A stretch of 64,000 bases of DNA from Chloroflexota bacterium (GCA_021824575.1 JAKAKJ010000075.1:1-64000), one strand, 5' to 3'; positions 39,639-48,618 are shown, counted from the first letter of the stretch. Program-made: numbers and translations. Notes: generated by a model from the letters alone, not told the origin.

Positions 39639-41174
39639 ATGCAGGTTGTGTGGAAGCGATTCAAAGGCTGGATTGGAAAGCCTTTATGGGCGGAGTGGTT
39701 GCTTATACTACTCGCTCTTATTCTTCGCCTGCGTCAATATATTGCAAATCGTTCCTTTTGGGTGGATGAAGCCAACCTCGCTTTAAACATTGTTGAGCGA
39801 ACCTTCCTCGGTCTGACGCAACCATTGGATTATGAACAGGGCGCCCCAATTGGTTTTCTTTTCATAGAAAAATCTATTATTACTGTTCTGTGGAATCAAG
39901 ATTACATTCTTCGACTCTTCCCGCTTATCTCAGGCATTCTCGTTTGTTTTCTTTTTTATCTAATTGCAAAATCGTTTTTAAAAAGTAAGGTAGCGCTTTT
40001 CTTTGCTCTTTTTGTGCTGGCCATTTCCTGGCCGTTGATTTATTATTCCTCCGAGCTTAAACAATATTCCAGCGACGCGATGATCGGCCTGCTGCTCATT
40101 TATCTGTCGCTTCGATGCTTTGGCGATAAGGCTCGATTCAGGGATTTCATCTTGCTCGGAGCTGTGGGTTTTGTGTCCATTTGGATATCACACCCATCGG
40201 CCTTCGTTCTGGCGGGGATCGGCGTTGTGCTTGCGTTTGAGCGATTCATCAAAAAAGCTTACGCGTCTCTTTTCTGGACGATGGGGCTGGGCGCTGCGTG
40301 GGCAGTTTCGTTGGGCACTGAATACTTGGTCTCCCTTCGTTATTTGGTTGGGAACGATTATCTTCGTAATTACTGGGAACATGGCTTTATGCCGTTGCCG
40401 CCCTGGAGCGATCCGGGTTGGTTTCTGCAATCCTATTTGTCCTTGCTGATCACTATCAGTCCGAGCTTGGACCGCTGGTATCTCGCCAGTATTTGTTCAT
40501 TGTTACTTGTCATTGGTATCGTCTCCTTCCTTCTCCGCGATCGGATCAATGGGCTATTGGTTCTCTTGCCTTTTGTGATGGTATCCATCGCCTCTGAGAT
40601 GCAACGGTACCCACTGAGGGGACGGTTCATGCTTTTTTTAGTTCCCTATGCGATTTTGCTGATGGCCGAAGGATTGGGCCGAATATATTCCCTTATCAAT
40701 AAATGGAATCGCGTTGCTGCAATTTTGGTCATTGCGGCCTTGGTCGTAGCACTGCTTTGGGTCCCTCTTACCGGGATAAATGTGAAGTTTCGTACGCCCC
40801 CGCTCGGACAGGATATTAAACCTGTGATGGCTTTTGTCAGCGCAAATAGGGCGCAGAATGATGTTGTTTATGTTTTTCATGGAGCGCGGCCCGCATTTAA
40901 TTACTATGCAACCTTCTACGGGTTTGATAAAGGCGACGTGATTACTGGCCAGGACCTTCCGAACAATCCTGCCCTCAAACAATTCTTCAATGATGTTGAT
41001 CAGTTAAAGGGAAGAGGCAGGGTATGGTTCATCTTTTCAAATATTATCGATTGTGGTGGATGCAAAGGAGATATGGAGACCTATTATGTACAATACCTGA
41101 ACCAATTTGGTTCGGTAATAGATAGCTTTCAAGCCACCGGCGCAGATGTATATTTGTATAATCTAAATCAGTAA
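39639..41174 (+). CDS. GT39-like membrane glycosyltransferase
   Basis: A 511-residue polytopic protein. The first extracytoplasmic loop reads SFWVDEANLALNIVER, the normal acidic DE signature of the family. Then YYSSELKQYSSD follows, as in PMT-like bacterial proteins. About eleven helices precede a soluble C-terminal domain containing VVYVFHGARPAFNYYA. AGGAG precedes the ATG. It is transcribed away from the riboswitch and has lower GC than the housekeeping genes. Acceptor and donor are unknown. Confidence 0.75.
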   Translation: MQVVWKRFKGWIGKPLWAEWLLILLALILRLRQYIANRSFWVDEANLALNIVERTFLGLTQPLDYEQGAPIGFLFIEKSIITVLWNQDYILRLFPLISGILVCFLFYLIAKSFLKSKVALFFALFVLAISWPLIYYSSELKQYSSDAMIGLLLIYLSLRCFGDKARFRDFILLGAVGFVSIWISHPSAFVLAGIGVVLAFERFIKKAYASLFWTMGLGAAWAVSLGTEYLVSLRYLVGNDYLRNYWEHGFMPLPPWSDPGWFLQSYLSLLITISPSLDRWYLASICSLLLVIGIVSFLLRDRINGLLVLLPFVMVSIASEMQRYPLRGRFMLFLVPYAILLMAEGLGRIYSLINKWNRVAAILVIAALVVALLWVPLTGINVKFRTPPLGQDIKPVMAFVSANRAQNDVVYVFHGARPAFNYYATFYGFDKGDVITGQDLPNNPALKQFFNDVDQLKGRGRVWFIFSNIIDCGGCKGDMETYYVQYLNQFGSVIDSFQATGADVYLYNLNQ

Positions 41175-41248
41175 TTTTTGATTTTGCGGTTTTTTATATT
41201 TTTTCCATGCGGTCTTAAAAAAACAAGTTTGGCTGGGCGCGTACTATT

Positions 41249-42793
41249 ATGGATATTCATCCAAAATCAACGGCTTCTGACTGGGCAAAGAAATTTCAGG
41301 TATTTCTGTTCGAACATATATTTCTGATAATTGCTCTAGCAATTTGTGCACCTTTGTATCTTACCAATGCACTGAGGTATTCGATTCCGATGGGCTATGC
41401 GGGGCTTTTTACCCAAATGTCACAACAAATTGCAGACGCGAATTTTCGACTCCCTTTTTCCTCACCGTTCTACGGTCCGGGCGGTATTCCTTTTGCATAT
41501 CCGCCATTAGGTCTGTACTTGCTGGCCGTTTTTATCAAATTGACGGGCAAATACTATATCTTTCTCCGCCTGTTGCCTCCGCTGTTCGGGCTGATCGCTT
41601 TCATTCCACTTTATTACCTGACTTTGGAATTATCAAAGTCCATGATTGCAGCCGTTGCCGCGGTAATCATTGCAGCCGGTTCAACAGATATTTACATCGC
41701 GCATGCATGGGCGGCTGGAATTGTCCGCGCGCCGGCCTTTATTTTTGCTTTGACATCGATTTTGTTTTTTACTTTTCAATCAAATGGACGTTCGTTGCGC
41801 CGTGTCATCTTAGCAGGTATTTTTCTGGGGCTGGCATTCCTGTCCCACCTTGAATATGCATTATTTGGCTTTCTGTGGATTTGGTGGTGGAGCGTTTTTA
41901 GCAAAAACGCCATTTCTAGAGTTAAGGATGCATTGCTCTCTACGGGTGTCAGCCTGCTAGTTGTTTCGATATGGCTGCCTTTTATAATTGTGCGCTATGG
42001 TGTTGATGTATTTATCAATGCCTTTGGCTCTCACGGGGGACAGGGCCTGCTCTCGGTCTGGAGCAATGTAAGTGGGCTAGCCGGTTTATTTTTGGATCAT
42101 TTTGGGTCAATCAGTTCTAACCCAGTCTTATTCGTTTTGGTTCTGTTGGGTGTGATTGTCCTGGCAATAAAAAAGGAATTTGCCGCGCTTCTGTTTTATT
42201 TGTTCATCATCCTCGCCTTCCCGGATGGATCACGGTTTGTCTTTCTGATTGGAAGCATTGTAGCTGGAGTCGGATTATCTGTTATTGTAAATCGTGTCTC
42301 TGCCATTTTACCTTTTTGTGCAAAACCAATAGCCGTTTTAGCATTTCTTATCCCTATCCTTGGATTCTTGTGGTGGCGTGGTTTCTCAACTTTCAATAAA
42401 CAATCTCCAATTCTTGACACCACCACATTTGATCTTGCAAAGAATATCCAGTCAGCCATGCCATCCGATAAAAACTATCTGGCTTTGATTAACCAGGATG
42501 AAGCAGAGTGGCTTCCTTTTTTATTCCAGCGTGAGCCTGTCGTTGCACAATGGGGCAGCGAATGGCTGGGAAAATATGATGAACAAACTTATTTAATGGG
42601 TCTCTTTCGAGATTGTCAAAGAGCTCAGGATTGGAATTGTGTAGCAAACGTTGCTCAAGACAATCAGATTAAGATGGATTACATTATTACTTACATAAGG
42701 GATAATAAGCTCAATTCAAGCATTCTATCGACCGGTGAATGGCAAGAAGAATTTGCAAATGGTCGTTATAAGGTTTGGATGAAAATAAATTAG
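41249..42793 (+). CDS. Polytopic membrane protein, glycosyltransferase-like
   Basis: 514 residues with about twelve hydrophobic segments and a soluble C-terminal tail starting near residue 400. The first loop (GYAGLFTQMSQQIADANFRL) lacks the DE pair seen in the neighbouring gene but resembles GT-C proteins (AYPPLGLYLLAVFIKLTG). It is probably a GT-C-fold transferase or an O-antigen-like membrane enzyme. It follows the gene at 39639 by 74 bases and may be co-transcribed. No strong ribosome site is seen before the ATG. Confidence 0.65.
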   Translation: MDIHPKSTASDWAKKFQVFLFEHIFLIIALAICAPLYLTNALRYSIPMGYAGLFTQMSQQIADANFRLPFSSPFYGPGGIPFAYPPLGLYLLAVFIKLTGKYYIFLRLLPPLFGLIAFIPLYYLTLELSKSMIAAVAAVIIAAGSTDIYIAHAWAAGIVRAPAFIFALTSILFFTFQSNGRSLRRVILAGIFLGLAFLSHLEYALFGFLWIWWWSVFSKNAISRVKDALLSTGVSLLVVSIWLPFIIVRYGVDVFINAFGSHGGQGLLSVWSNVSGLAGLFLDHFGSISSNPVLFVLVLLGVIVLAIKKEFAALLFYLFIILAFPDGSRFVFLIGSIVAGVGLSVIVNRVSAILPFCAKPIAVLAFLIPILGFLWWRGFSTFNKQSPILDTTTFDLAKNIQSAMPSDKNYLALINQDEAEWLPFLFQREPVVAQWGSEWLGKYDEQTYLMGLFRDCQRAQDWNCVANVAQDNQIKMDYIITYIRDNKLNSSILSTGEWQEEFANGRYKVWMKIN

Positions 42794-42916
42794 GCGGGCA
42801 TTCTTGTTTTTTTCAATCATGCTTCAGGGTGAACCATAATTTTTGGCCGGGCTGCAAAGATTTGACTAACCATAGTTGCATGTGCTACACTTCGATTAAG
42901 TTTTTCCTTAATCGCA

Positions 42917-43891
42917 ATGGATTCAATCCAAACACTCAGCGCTTTTGATCAGATCAAACTTCTTGCGGACTCACGCCGGATGGCGATCCTGCGTCTGCTG
43001 ATGGCCGAACCAGCCACGCTCACACATCTCGCGCGGACGCTCAAGCGGTCCCCGGCATGGATTCGTCACCACATCCTGGCACTTCAAGCCGCCAACCTGG
43101 TTGAGCTAGCCGAAGTCCGCACGACAGGTACAGTCACTGAAAAATATTATCGGGCGAAATCCGGAGCATTTCTTTTGCAGGAATTGATTTTGCCAAAAGG
43201 CAAAAAGCCCGCAGTAATCTTTTCGGGCAGTCACGATCTGGCAATGGAAAGCATCGCCGAACATCTTGCTAAAAATATTCTATTATTAAGCCTGCCGGTT
43301 GGTTCATTAGATGGCTTGATGAATCTTCGTCAGGGGCTTTGCCAGATTTCGGGCGCGCATCTTCTGGACGAAAACGGCGAATATAACACGCCTTATATTC
43401 ATCGTTTCTTTCCTGATCGTGAAATGGAAATGGTGACGCTTGCCAACCGCACGCAGGGATTAATGGTTGCATCGGGCAATCCGAAAAATATCAAGCGCAT
43501 TCCTGATCTTGCTCGCACGAATGTGCGTTTCATCAATCGCAATCTTGGTTCGGGAACGCGATTGTGGCTCGATCATGAATTGAAACGATCTGGTCTTGCA
43601 CCTGACTCAATTCGCGGATATGGCCGCGTAGTCAAAACTCACAGCGAAGCGGCATCTTTGATCGAATCAGGGAAAGCCGATGCCGCGCTTGGTTTACAGG
43701 CCGCCGCGCATCAACATAGACTCGATTTCATTCCGCTCTTCGAAGAACGTTATGATCTCGTCTTGCCGCGCGAGAACGAAAAAACGCTCACGCCTTTGCT
43801 GGACTATCTTCAAACCGCGGCTTTCCGCAATGAGCTCAATTTGCTGACGGGCTACAACTCGACGCACAGTGGAGAACAAATTCCAATCTAA
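42917..43891 (+). CDS. One-component regulator: ArsR-type HTH plus periplasmic-binding-like domain
   Basis: A 324-residue cytoplasmic protein. Residues 1-90 are a winged helix-turn-helix (SRRMAILRLLMAEPATLTHL, then SPAWIRHHILALQAANLVE). Residues about 105-320 look like the PBP_like substrate-binding domain (NRNLGSGTRLWLDHELKRSG; HSEAASLIESGKADAALGLQAAA), which in relatives binds molybdate or tungstate-like anions or cofactors. It is the first gene of a compact cluster and likely senses the ligand that the cluster handles. The ligand cannot be told from sequence. Confidence 0.8.
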   Translation: MDSIQTLSAFDQIKLLADSRRMAILRLLMAEPATLTHLARTLKRSPAWIRHHILALQAANLVELAEVRTTGTVTEKYYRAKSGAFLLQELILPKGKKPAVIFSGSHDLAMESIAEHLAKNILLLSLPVGSLDGLMNLRQGLCQISGAHLLDENGEYNTPYIHRFFPDREMEMVTLANRTQGLMVASGNPKNIKRIPDLARTNVRFINRNLGSGTRLWLDHELKRSGLAPDSIRGYGRVVKTHSEAASLIESGKADAALGLQAAAHQHRLDFIPLFEERYDLVLPRENEKTLTPLLDYLQTAAFRNELNLLTGYNSTHSGEQIPI

Positions 43892-43907
43892 AAAACCGAG
43901 GACCGGG

Positions 43908-44351
43908 ATGAAAAGATTTTCTTTGATCATTTTGTTTATTGCATTTTGCGTTTTGATTTCTTCATGCTCGCCTGCATCCAATGCGCCAAAGACTCCTCAA
44001 GCCTTGCAACCGACTGCTGTTTCAACCGCGCTATTTCAAATCGTCAAACCGGATGGCTCAAAAGTCGGGATGACAGTGGATGATTTGAAGAAACTTCCGC
44101 TTGCGCAACTCACTATCGAAGGCAAAGTGGAGGAAGGTCCGAAGCTGATTGATATTTTGACCGCGGCTGGCGTGACCGATTTCACCGAAGTTGCGCTGAC
44201 TGGAAGTTCAAGTCCCGTCACGCTGACGCGCGCTCAGGTGGACAACAATACCATTTTAGATTTCAACAATCACGGCACGATGAAGCTGGCAACAACCTAT
44301 GTTCCCAAACCAAATTGGACAAAAGATATTTCTGAGATCACTGTCAAATGA
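43908..44351 (+). CDS. Small lipoprotein with molybdopterin-oxidoreductase-like fold
   Basis: A 147-residue lipoprotein with a signal peptide and lipobox (LISSC). The mature domain contains KVGMTVDDLKKLPLAQ, then EEGPKLIDILTAAGV, resembling the core of sulfite-oxidase-type molybdopterin-binding domains (MTLDDLKALP ... GVPLADLLEAAG). It is too short for a full cofactor site and has no obvious Cys ligand there. GAGGACCGGG precedes the ATG at 43908, which is preferred over an upstream start. It overlaps the next gene by four bases. Confidence 0.7.
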   Translation: MKRFSLIILFIAFCVLISSCSPASNAPKTPQALQPTAVSTALFQIVKPDGSKVGMTVDDLKKLPLAQLTIEGKVEEGPKLIDILTAAGVTDFTEVALTGSSSPVTLTRAQVDNNTILDFNNHGTMKLATTYVPKPNWTKDISEITVK

Positions 44352-45067
44352 AATTTCTGATTGGCGTTGACGACACTGATAATCTGGAAAGCCGTGGCAC
44401 GGGACACCGCGTCCGGCAGTTGGCCGATGGATTGCAAGCCAATCGTTTGGGCGAGCCGCAGAGTATCACGCGCCATCAATTGTTGGTTGATCCGCGGATT
44501 CCTTATACGTCTCATAATAGTTCGGCGTGTGTGCTGCTTGAATCTGGCGACGCTGATAGCGTCTGGAATTTCTCGCGCGAATTTCTTTTGCATGAAAGCG
44601 CCTCCGGCTCGGACGTTGGGCTTTGTCTCGCAGTGTGGGATTCGGTCAATGCTGACGTTGTCGCGTTTGCACGGCGCACAAAGCTTGAAGTGTTGACCAT
44701 GCCCGAAGCGCGGGAGATCGCTTCAAAGTCCGGGATAAGATGCGAAGGCTTGACCGGAACCGGCGGCGGAATCATTGGCGCGTTGGCTGCCGTTGGTTTA
44801 CGTCACGCGGGCAACGATGGACGTTTCCTCTGGCTGCCTGGTCTGCGTGAACTTGAAGGCAAATATCCTGTGTCGGCATTGGCTGTGGCACACATGGATT
44901 GCGTCTGCACGTTGGACGGAACTCAACTTCGCCCTGAAACGTTGGTGGATGTCGGAGAATGGGGCCGACCGATCTTGAAAGACGGTAAGGCAACACTTTT
45001 CGTCGAGGAGAAAAATCATGAATGGTATGTCATCTCAAAAGATCGCATCAAGAGTCTTTCTGACTGA
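44348..45067 (+). CDS. TiaS-like (COG1571-type) protein, short bacterial form
   Basis: A 239-residue protein starting MKFLIGVDDTDNLESRGTGH, the signature of the N-terminal domain of archaeal TiaS (agmatidine synthase for tRNA-Ile2). It ends after this domain and lacks the OB fold and zinc ribbon of TiaS, so tRNA modification is unlikely to be conserved. EGLTGTGGGIIGALAAVGLR is probably the nucleotide-binding part. ATGA overlap with the lipoprotein and a 50-base overlap with the next gene show tight coupling. The function in bacteria is not known to me. Confidence 0.7.
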   Translation: MKFLIGVDDTDNLESRGTGHRVRQLADGLQANRLGEPQSITRHQLLVDPRIPYTSHNSSACVLLESGDADSVWNFSREFLLHESASGSDVGLCLAVWDSVNADVVAFARRTKLEVLTMPEAREIASKSGIRCEGLTGTGGGIIGALAAVGLRHAGNDGRFLWLPGLRELEGKYPVSALAVAHMDCVCTLDGTQLRPETLVDVGEWGRPILKDGKATLFVEEKNHEWYVISKDRIKSLSD

Positions 45068-45593
45068 CTGGGCGTTGACCTGGCTGGAAGCGCTGCTCCT
45101 GCTTGGCAGCGGCGCGCTGATCGTCGTCTTGCATCAAAGCTTGCGTTTGCCGCTGGGCATGCCAGGTTGGCAGGGCACCGGCTGGATGGCTTTGTTAATC
45201 GCCGGACGCATGTCATCGCGCTTTCGCGGTGCGGCCAGTGTTGCGAGTGTCGGCGCATCGCTTACATCGTTAGTGCCTATGTTGCGCGGCGGTGATTCTT
45301 TTATGTGGCTTCTTTATCTTTTACCGGGACCGGTGATGGACGTTGCGTTTTATTATCTGCCTCGCTATGCCAATAAACTTTGGTTTCTTGTTTTGCTCGG
45401 CGGCGTGGCGCACATTACAAAGCCATTGATCCGCCTCGCGATTAATCTCATCACGGGCTGGCCGTTTGGCTCGTTTCGCTTCGGGGTTGAATACCCTGTG
45501 ACGACTCACTTTTTGTTTGGCTTGATCGGCGGATTGCTTGGCGCTCTGGTGGTGCTTGGCCTCCATTGCGTTTCGCAAAAATCAGAAGCATAG
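45018..45593 (+). CDS. Membrane protein of the HTH-PBP/TiaS-like cluster
   Basis: A 191-residue protein with five or six hydrophobic segments (LEALLLLGSGALIVVLH; FMWLLYLLPGPVMDVAFYYL; THFLFGLIGGLLGALVVLGL). General features (G-rich helices, RFRGAASVASVGASLTSLVP) recall substrate-binding S components of ECF transporters, but no family is certain. GAGGAG lies eight bases before the ATG, inside the previous gene. As last gene of the cluster it may import the ligand sensed by the first gene; this is inference. Confidence 0.6.
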   Translation: MNGMSSQKIASRVFLTDWALTWLEALLLLGSGALIVVLHQSLRLPLGMPGWQGTGWMALLIAGRMSSRFRGAASVASVGASLTSLVPMLRGGDSFMWLLYLLPGPVMDVAFYYLPRYANKLWFLVLLGGVAHITKPLIRLAINLITGWPFGSFRFGVEYPVTTHFLFGLIGGLLGALVVLGLHCVSQKSEA

Positions 45594-45726
45594 AGATCGG
45601 CAAGAGATTTCTGTGCTGATGGCTATTTAACGGCTTGCCCCGCGATCGCTCGCGGGGTAGCCAAAGACCAACTCAGAGGGAGGAGAGAGAGTCTGCCAAG
45701 TGGGCTTTGATAGCCCAACGAGGTAT
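45594..45726. other. Intergenic region with a perfect GC hairpin
   Basis: CCCCGCGA-TCGC-TCGCGGGG at 45638-45657 is a perfect 8-bp stem, with TTGCC and GGTAGCC beside it. There is no T run, so it is more likely a repeat element than a terminator. Confidence 0.5.
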
Positions 45727-46017
45727 TTAGATTGGATTGTGGTCAGGGTTCGTGCCGCACCACACGCAGACTGGTTGATCAAGCTGGTTGCAAACCATTG
45801 CGTTGGAACAGCGGCGGGCGACCACTCTGGGGGGCTGGTCAGGCAATTGCTCGGCTGGATAAACCACCTCAGTCTCGAGCGCAATCTCATGCCTAACGTG
45901 TTCACAGTACTGGATCTTGCTCACTTGCCAGGTACGGAAGGCCATTTGAACCTCCAGATTACGCCCCAAGTGTACGAGAAGTGGAAAACGCCTGCCAGTG
46001 ACACGCGTCACGCGCAT
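45727..46017 (-). CDS. Small zinc-ribbon protein, hypothetical
   Basis: A 96-residue frame with sensible composition: a beta-rich N-terminal part (MRVTRVTGRRFPLLVHLG; VQMAFRTWQVSKIQYCEH) and four Cys at the C-terminus (RRCSNAMVCNQLDQ then VCVWCGTN), spaced like a zinc ribbon. AGGGTGG lies about 10 bases before the ATG. No family is recognised. Evidence is composition and the Cys pattern only; the complementary strand is also open but lacks any motif. Confidence 0.5.
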   Translation of the reverse strand: MRVTRVTGRRFPLLVHLGRNLEVQMAFRTWQVSKIQYCEHVRHEIALETEVVYPAEQLPDQPPRVVARRCSNAMVCNQLDQPVCVWCGTNPDHNPI

Positions 46018-46074
46018 TTGTGACAAACCACCCTAATTTAAGACTAAAACGACCGAGTTTATTGCACGACTCCC

Positions 46075-47322
46075 TTATTTTGTAAGGCGATAGATGGTGC
46101 CGCGCCGGTCTGCAAAATAGATTTCACCGGACGGGTCTTGCCCGAATGTGGTGATGTTGGCTCCCGTCTCGTACAGGAGTTGTGACTGCCAGCCGTTATT
46201 CGAGCGGATCAATCCCCAGATTTTTCCACTGCACTCATCGCCGTAAAAATATACACCTTGCCACTCGGTCATTGCGCCGCGATAGACGTGCCCGCCGATG
46301 ATGGCGCATCCGCCAACAGTGTGGCTGTATTCCGTTACCGGAAATGTAAAGTTCATGCCCGCGGGAGGCTGTCCCGCATATGGATGCATTCCCTCGTAAT
46401 AGTTCCAGCCGAAGTTCAAGCCACCAGCATTCGCGGGGACGACATCCACTTCCTCCCAGGTGTCCTGCCCAACGTCGCCGATATATAAGCTGCCGGTCGG
46501 AATATCAAACGAGAATCGCCATGGATTACGCAATCCATACGCCCAAATTTCCGGCCTGCCGCCGCCATTGGCGAATGGATTGTTTGCGGGAATCGAATAT
46601 GGATCGCCGTGATTCACATCAATCCGCAAAATTTTTCCGAGCAAGACATTTTTATTCTGTCCATTGCCATGCGGATCGCCTTGCGAGCCGCCGTCGCCGA
46701 GTCCCATATAAAGATAGCCATCGGGGCCGAAAACCATCTGGCCGCCGTTGTGATTGGAAAACGGTTGCTGAACGTGAAGCAAATCCTTTTCGCTGTTCGG
46801 GTCGGCGATATTGCCATTGACGGTGAAACGGGCGATCACAGTATTCCCATTGACATCAATATAGTTGACGTAAACGTACGGATTCTGCTTGAAGTTCGGA
46901 TGAAAAGCCAAACCCAATAATCCCTGTTCGTTGCCCTGACTATCCACTTTCGAAATAATATCGAGAAATGGCGGATCGAGCATTTGTCCGTTTTCGATGA
47001 TGCGAATTCGCCCATCCTGCTCGATGACGAACATGCGCCCCGAGCCATCGTCAGGAAATTGAATGTCCACCGGCGAGGCCATACCTGAGATCACTGGCGT
47101 CCAATGATAATTCGATGGATTTGGAAATATGCTCGCGTTGGGCGGTGCGGTTGTTGGGGCAACGGTTACTGTCACTGGAGGGTTGGTGAGAGTCGCCGTC
47201 AGTGGGACAGAAGTTTCGGTAACGGGAGCCGGTGGAGGCGTCGAAGGAAGCATCGCAGTGGTTGATTGGCCCGCGCAAGCTGTCAAAAAAGTCACCAATA
47301 AAAATGCCAGAGCGCGTTTCAT
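46075..47322 (-). CDS. PQQ-dependent sugar (glucose-type) dehydrogenase lipoprotein
   Basis: A 415-residue secreted six-bladed beta-propeller of the soluble glucose dehydrogenase family (GSDH). A lipobox (FLTAC) gives membrane anchoring, then a Thr/Pro-rich spacer. LGLAFHPNFKQNPYVYVNY, the catalytic-side GGQMVFGPDGYLYMGLGDGG, and GLRNPWRFSFD are family hallmarks. Members oxidise aldose sugars using PQQ. No PQQ synthesis genes lie in this window. It ends a two-gene unit with DUF1232 four bases upstream. Confidence 0.88.
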   Translation of the reverse strand: MKRALAFLLVTFLTACAGQSTTAMLPSTPPPAPVTETSVPLTATLTNPPVTVTVAPTTAPPNASIFPNPSNYHWTPVISGMASPVDIQFPDDGSGRMFVIEQDGRIRIIENGQMLDPPFLDIISKVDSQGNEQGLLGLAFHPNFKQNPYVYVNYIDVNGNTVIARFTVNGNIADPNSEKDLLHVQQPFSNHNGGQMVFGPDGYLYMGLGDGGSQGDPHGNGQNKNVLLGKILRIDVNHGDPYSIPANNPFANGGGRPEIWAYGLRNPWRFSFDIPTGSLYIGDVGQDTWEEVDVVPANAGGLNFGWNYYEGMHPYAGQPPAGMNFTFPVTEYSHTVGGCAIIGGHVYRGAMTEWQGVYFYGDECSGKIWGLIRSNNGWQSQLLYETGANITTFGQDPSGEIYFADRRGTIYRLTK

Positions 47323-47326
47323 CGTC

Positions 47327-47695
47327 TTATTTCTTTTCGTTTTTCACTTCCACCGAGTCGGCGTCCACCACATCCTGGTTGTCTACAATGTCCATATTGC
47401 TGGTCAACTTTCTGACGTGCTCCTGCACAACGTCAGATGGGCAGAGTTCGATGAACAAATAATTGGTGAGCCAGAGAATCGCAGCATCATCCAATTCGCC
47501 GATGATGGGAAGCGCAATATCAGGGATGAGATCAATCGGCGAGATCAAATAGAGCAATCCGCCGATGGGAAGGATCTTCAGCCAGGGACTGACGCGCCGG
47601 TCACCGACCAGGCGCAGGATCAGCTTGATCCGCAAAATAAAGTCGCGCATCATGCCTCCCTGCGACGGAATGATCGAACCTTTTTTAGAAGCCAT
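47327..47695 (-). CDS. DUF1232 (YkvA-like) small membrane protein
   Basis: A 122-residue protein whose middle (LLYLISPIDLIPDIALPIIGELDDAAILWL) is the YkvA/DUF1232 signature of a short membrane-inserted segment with acidic residues. The Val/Asp-rich C-terminus is polar. AAGGA precedes the ATG. The family's role is not established. Confidence 0.85.
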   Translation of the reverse strand: MASKKGSIIPSQGGMMRDFILRIKLILRLVGDRRVSPWLKILPIGGLLYLISPIDLIPDIALPIIGELDDAAILWLTNYLFIELCPSDVVQEHVRKLTSNMDIVDNQDVVDADSVEVKNEKK

Positions 47696-47914
47696 ATCTT
47701 GTTCCTTTCATGGAGGATGTAAATTATACACGCGGAAAATTTTTGTGCTTTCTGAAAATTGACTGTGAGATAAGCAGGGCGTTTCTTGTTTATTTTTTCT
47801 CTGAGGACTTTGTGATCCGGTAACGAAAATTTTCGTGTCACTTGCATTTTATGTACGAAAAAATGATTGGGCAGTGGCAGCGATTCCTGCGTGGACGCGC
47901 GTATAATCGAGCAA

Positions 47915-48376
47915 ATGCCTTATCTGGTTGATGGTCACAACCTGATTCCAAAGCTTGGCCTGCGGTTGGATTCGCCCGACGATGAAATGGAGTTGGTCGC
48001 GTTCCTTCAGGAATTCTCGCGGCTCTCGCGCCACACGGTCGAAGTTTATTTCGATGGCGCGCCGACGGGCCATTCGGGCACACGAAAGTTTGGTGTAGTG
48101 ACCGCGCATTTTGTCCGGCAGGGAAGGACAGCGGACTCCGCCATCAAAGCGCGGCTCCAGCAAATGGGGCGCGCCGCGCGCAATTGGATCGTGGTCAGCT
48201 CAGATCATGAGGTGCAGGGCGCAGCGCGGGCCGCGCACGCGAGCGTCACTTCGTCTGATAAGTTTGCAGGGTTGCTGAAAGGAACCGAATCATCTGCTTC
48301 GCGTTCAAGTGGGAAGAGTGAGATGTCGCAGGAAGAATTGGAAGATTGGCTAAAGTTGTTTGGCAGACAAGAATAA
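47915..48376 (+). CDS. NYN-domain (YacP/Rae1-like) ribonuclease
   Basis: A 153-residue PIN-like protein starting MPYLVDGHNLIPKLG, with the usual acidic residues: DGHN at the start, an acidic EVYFDG in the middle, and VVSSDHEVQGAAR later. Relatives such as Bacillus Rae1/YacP cut mRNA within the ribosome. The longer frame upstream lacks a better ribosome site, so the Met before YLVDGHN is chosen. The Ser-rich tail is unusual. Confidence 0.8.
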   Translation: MPYLVDGHNLIPKLGLRLDSPDDEMELVAFLQEFSRLSRHTVEVYFDGAPTGHSGTRKFGVVTAHFVRQGRTADSAIKARLQQMGRAARNWIVVSSDHEVQGAARAAHASVTSSDKFAGLLKGTESSASRSSGKSEMSQEELEDWLKLFGRQE

Positions 48377-48442
48377 ATTCGGACAGTTTGTGTCTCGTTT
48401 CTCTAATGCGAGTTTAATGTTATATGGATAATTCGGAGGTAT

Positions 48443-48600
48443 ATTAGACGCACGACACCTGCCCTCCCTTTTACTGGTATTAAAGGTGTCAACCACCGAC
48501 AAATCGGTCCGCATGCCCCCCCCATGTTGACTGACGGTGGTGTCCCTCCCCCCTCAAGGTTGCCAGGTGACACTTTAGTGCCACCTGGCAACCGTTTAAG
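48443..48600. repeat. Cluster of palindromes between the NYN and deacetylase genes
   Basis: GACACCTGCCC ... AAAGGTGTC, ACCACCG ... CGGTGGT, and GGTTGCCAGGTG ... CACCTGGCAACC (a 12-bp perfect stem) lie one after another, with a C8 tract between. They look like mobile palindromic repeats or a structured non-coding element. Confidence 0.65.
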
Positions 48601-48606
48601 GGCATG

Positions 48607-48612
48607 TATAAT
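48607..48612 (+). promoter_or_regulatory. Possible -10 box at a near-leaderless start
   Basis: TATAAT lies seven bases before the ATG of the deacetylase-family gene, so a transcript started there would have almost no leader. No good -35 is seen at the usual distance. Confidence 0.4.
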
Positions 48613-48618
48613 GATTTC

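Noticed and set aside
45992-46012. AGTGACACGCGTCACG as a second copy of the dyad at 52019
   Set aside because: It overlaps the N-terminal codons of the zinc-ribbon frame, and the match is short enough to be chance.
45700-46023. A plus-strand frame opposite the zinc-ribbon protein
   Set aside because: No ribosome site or motif; the minus-strand frame has both a plausible site and a Cys pattern.
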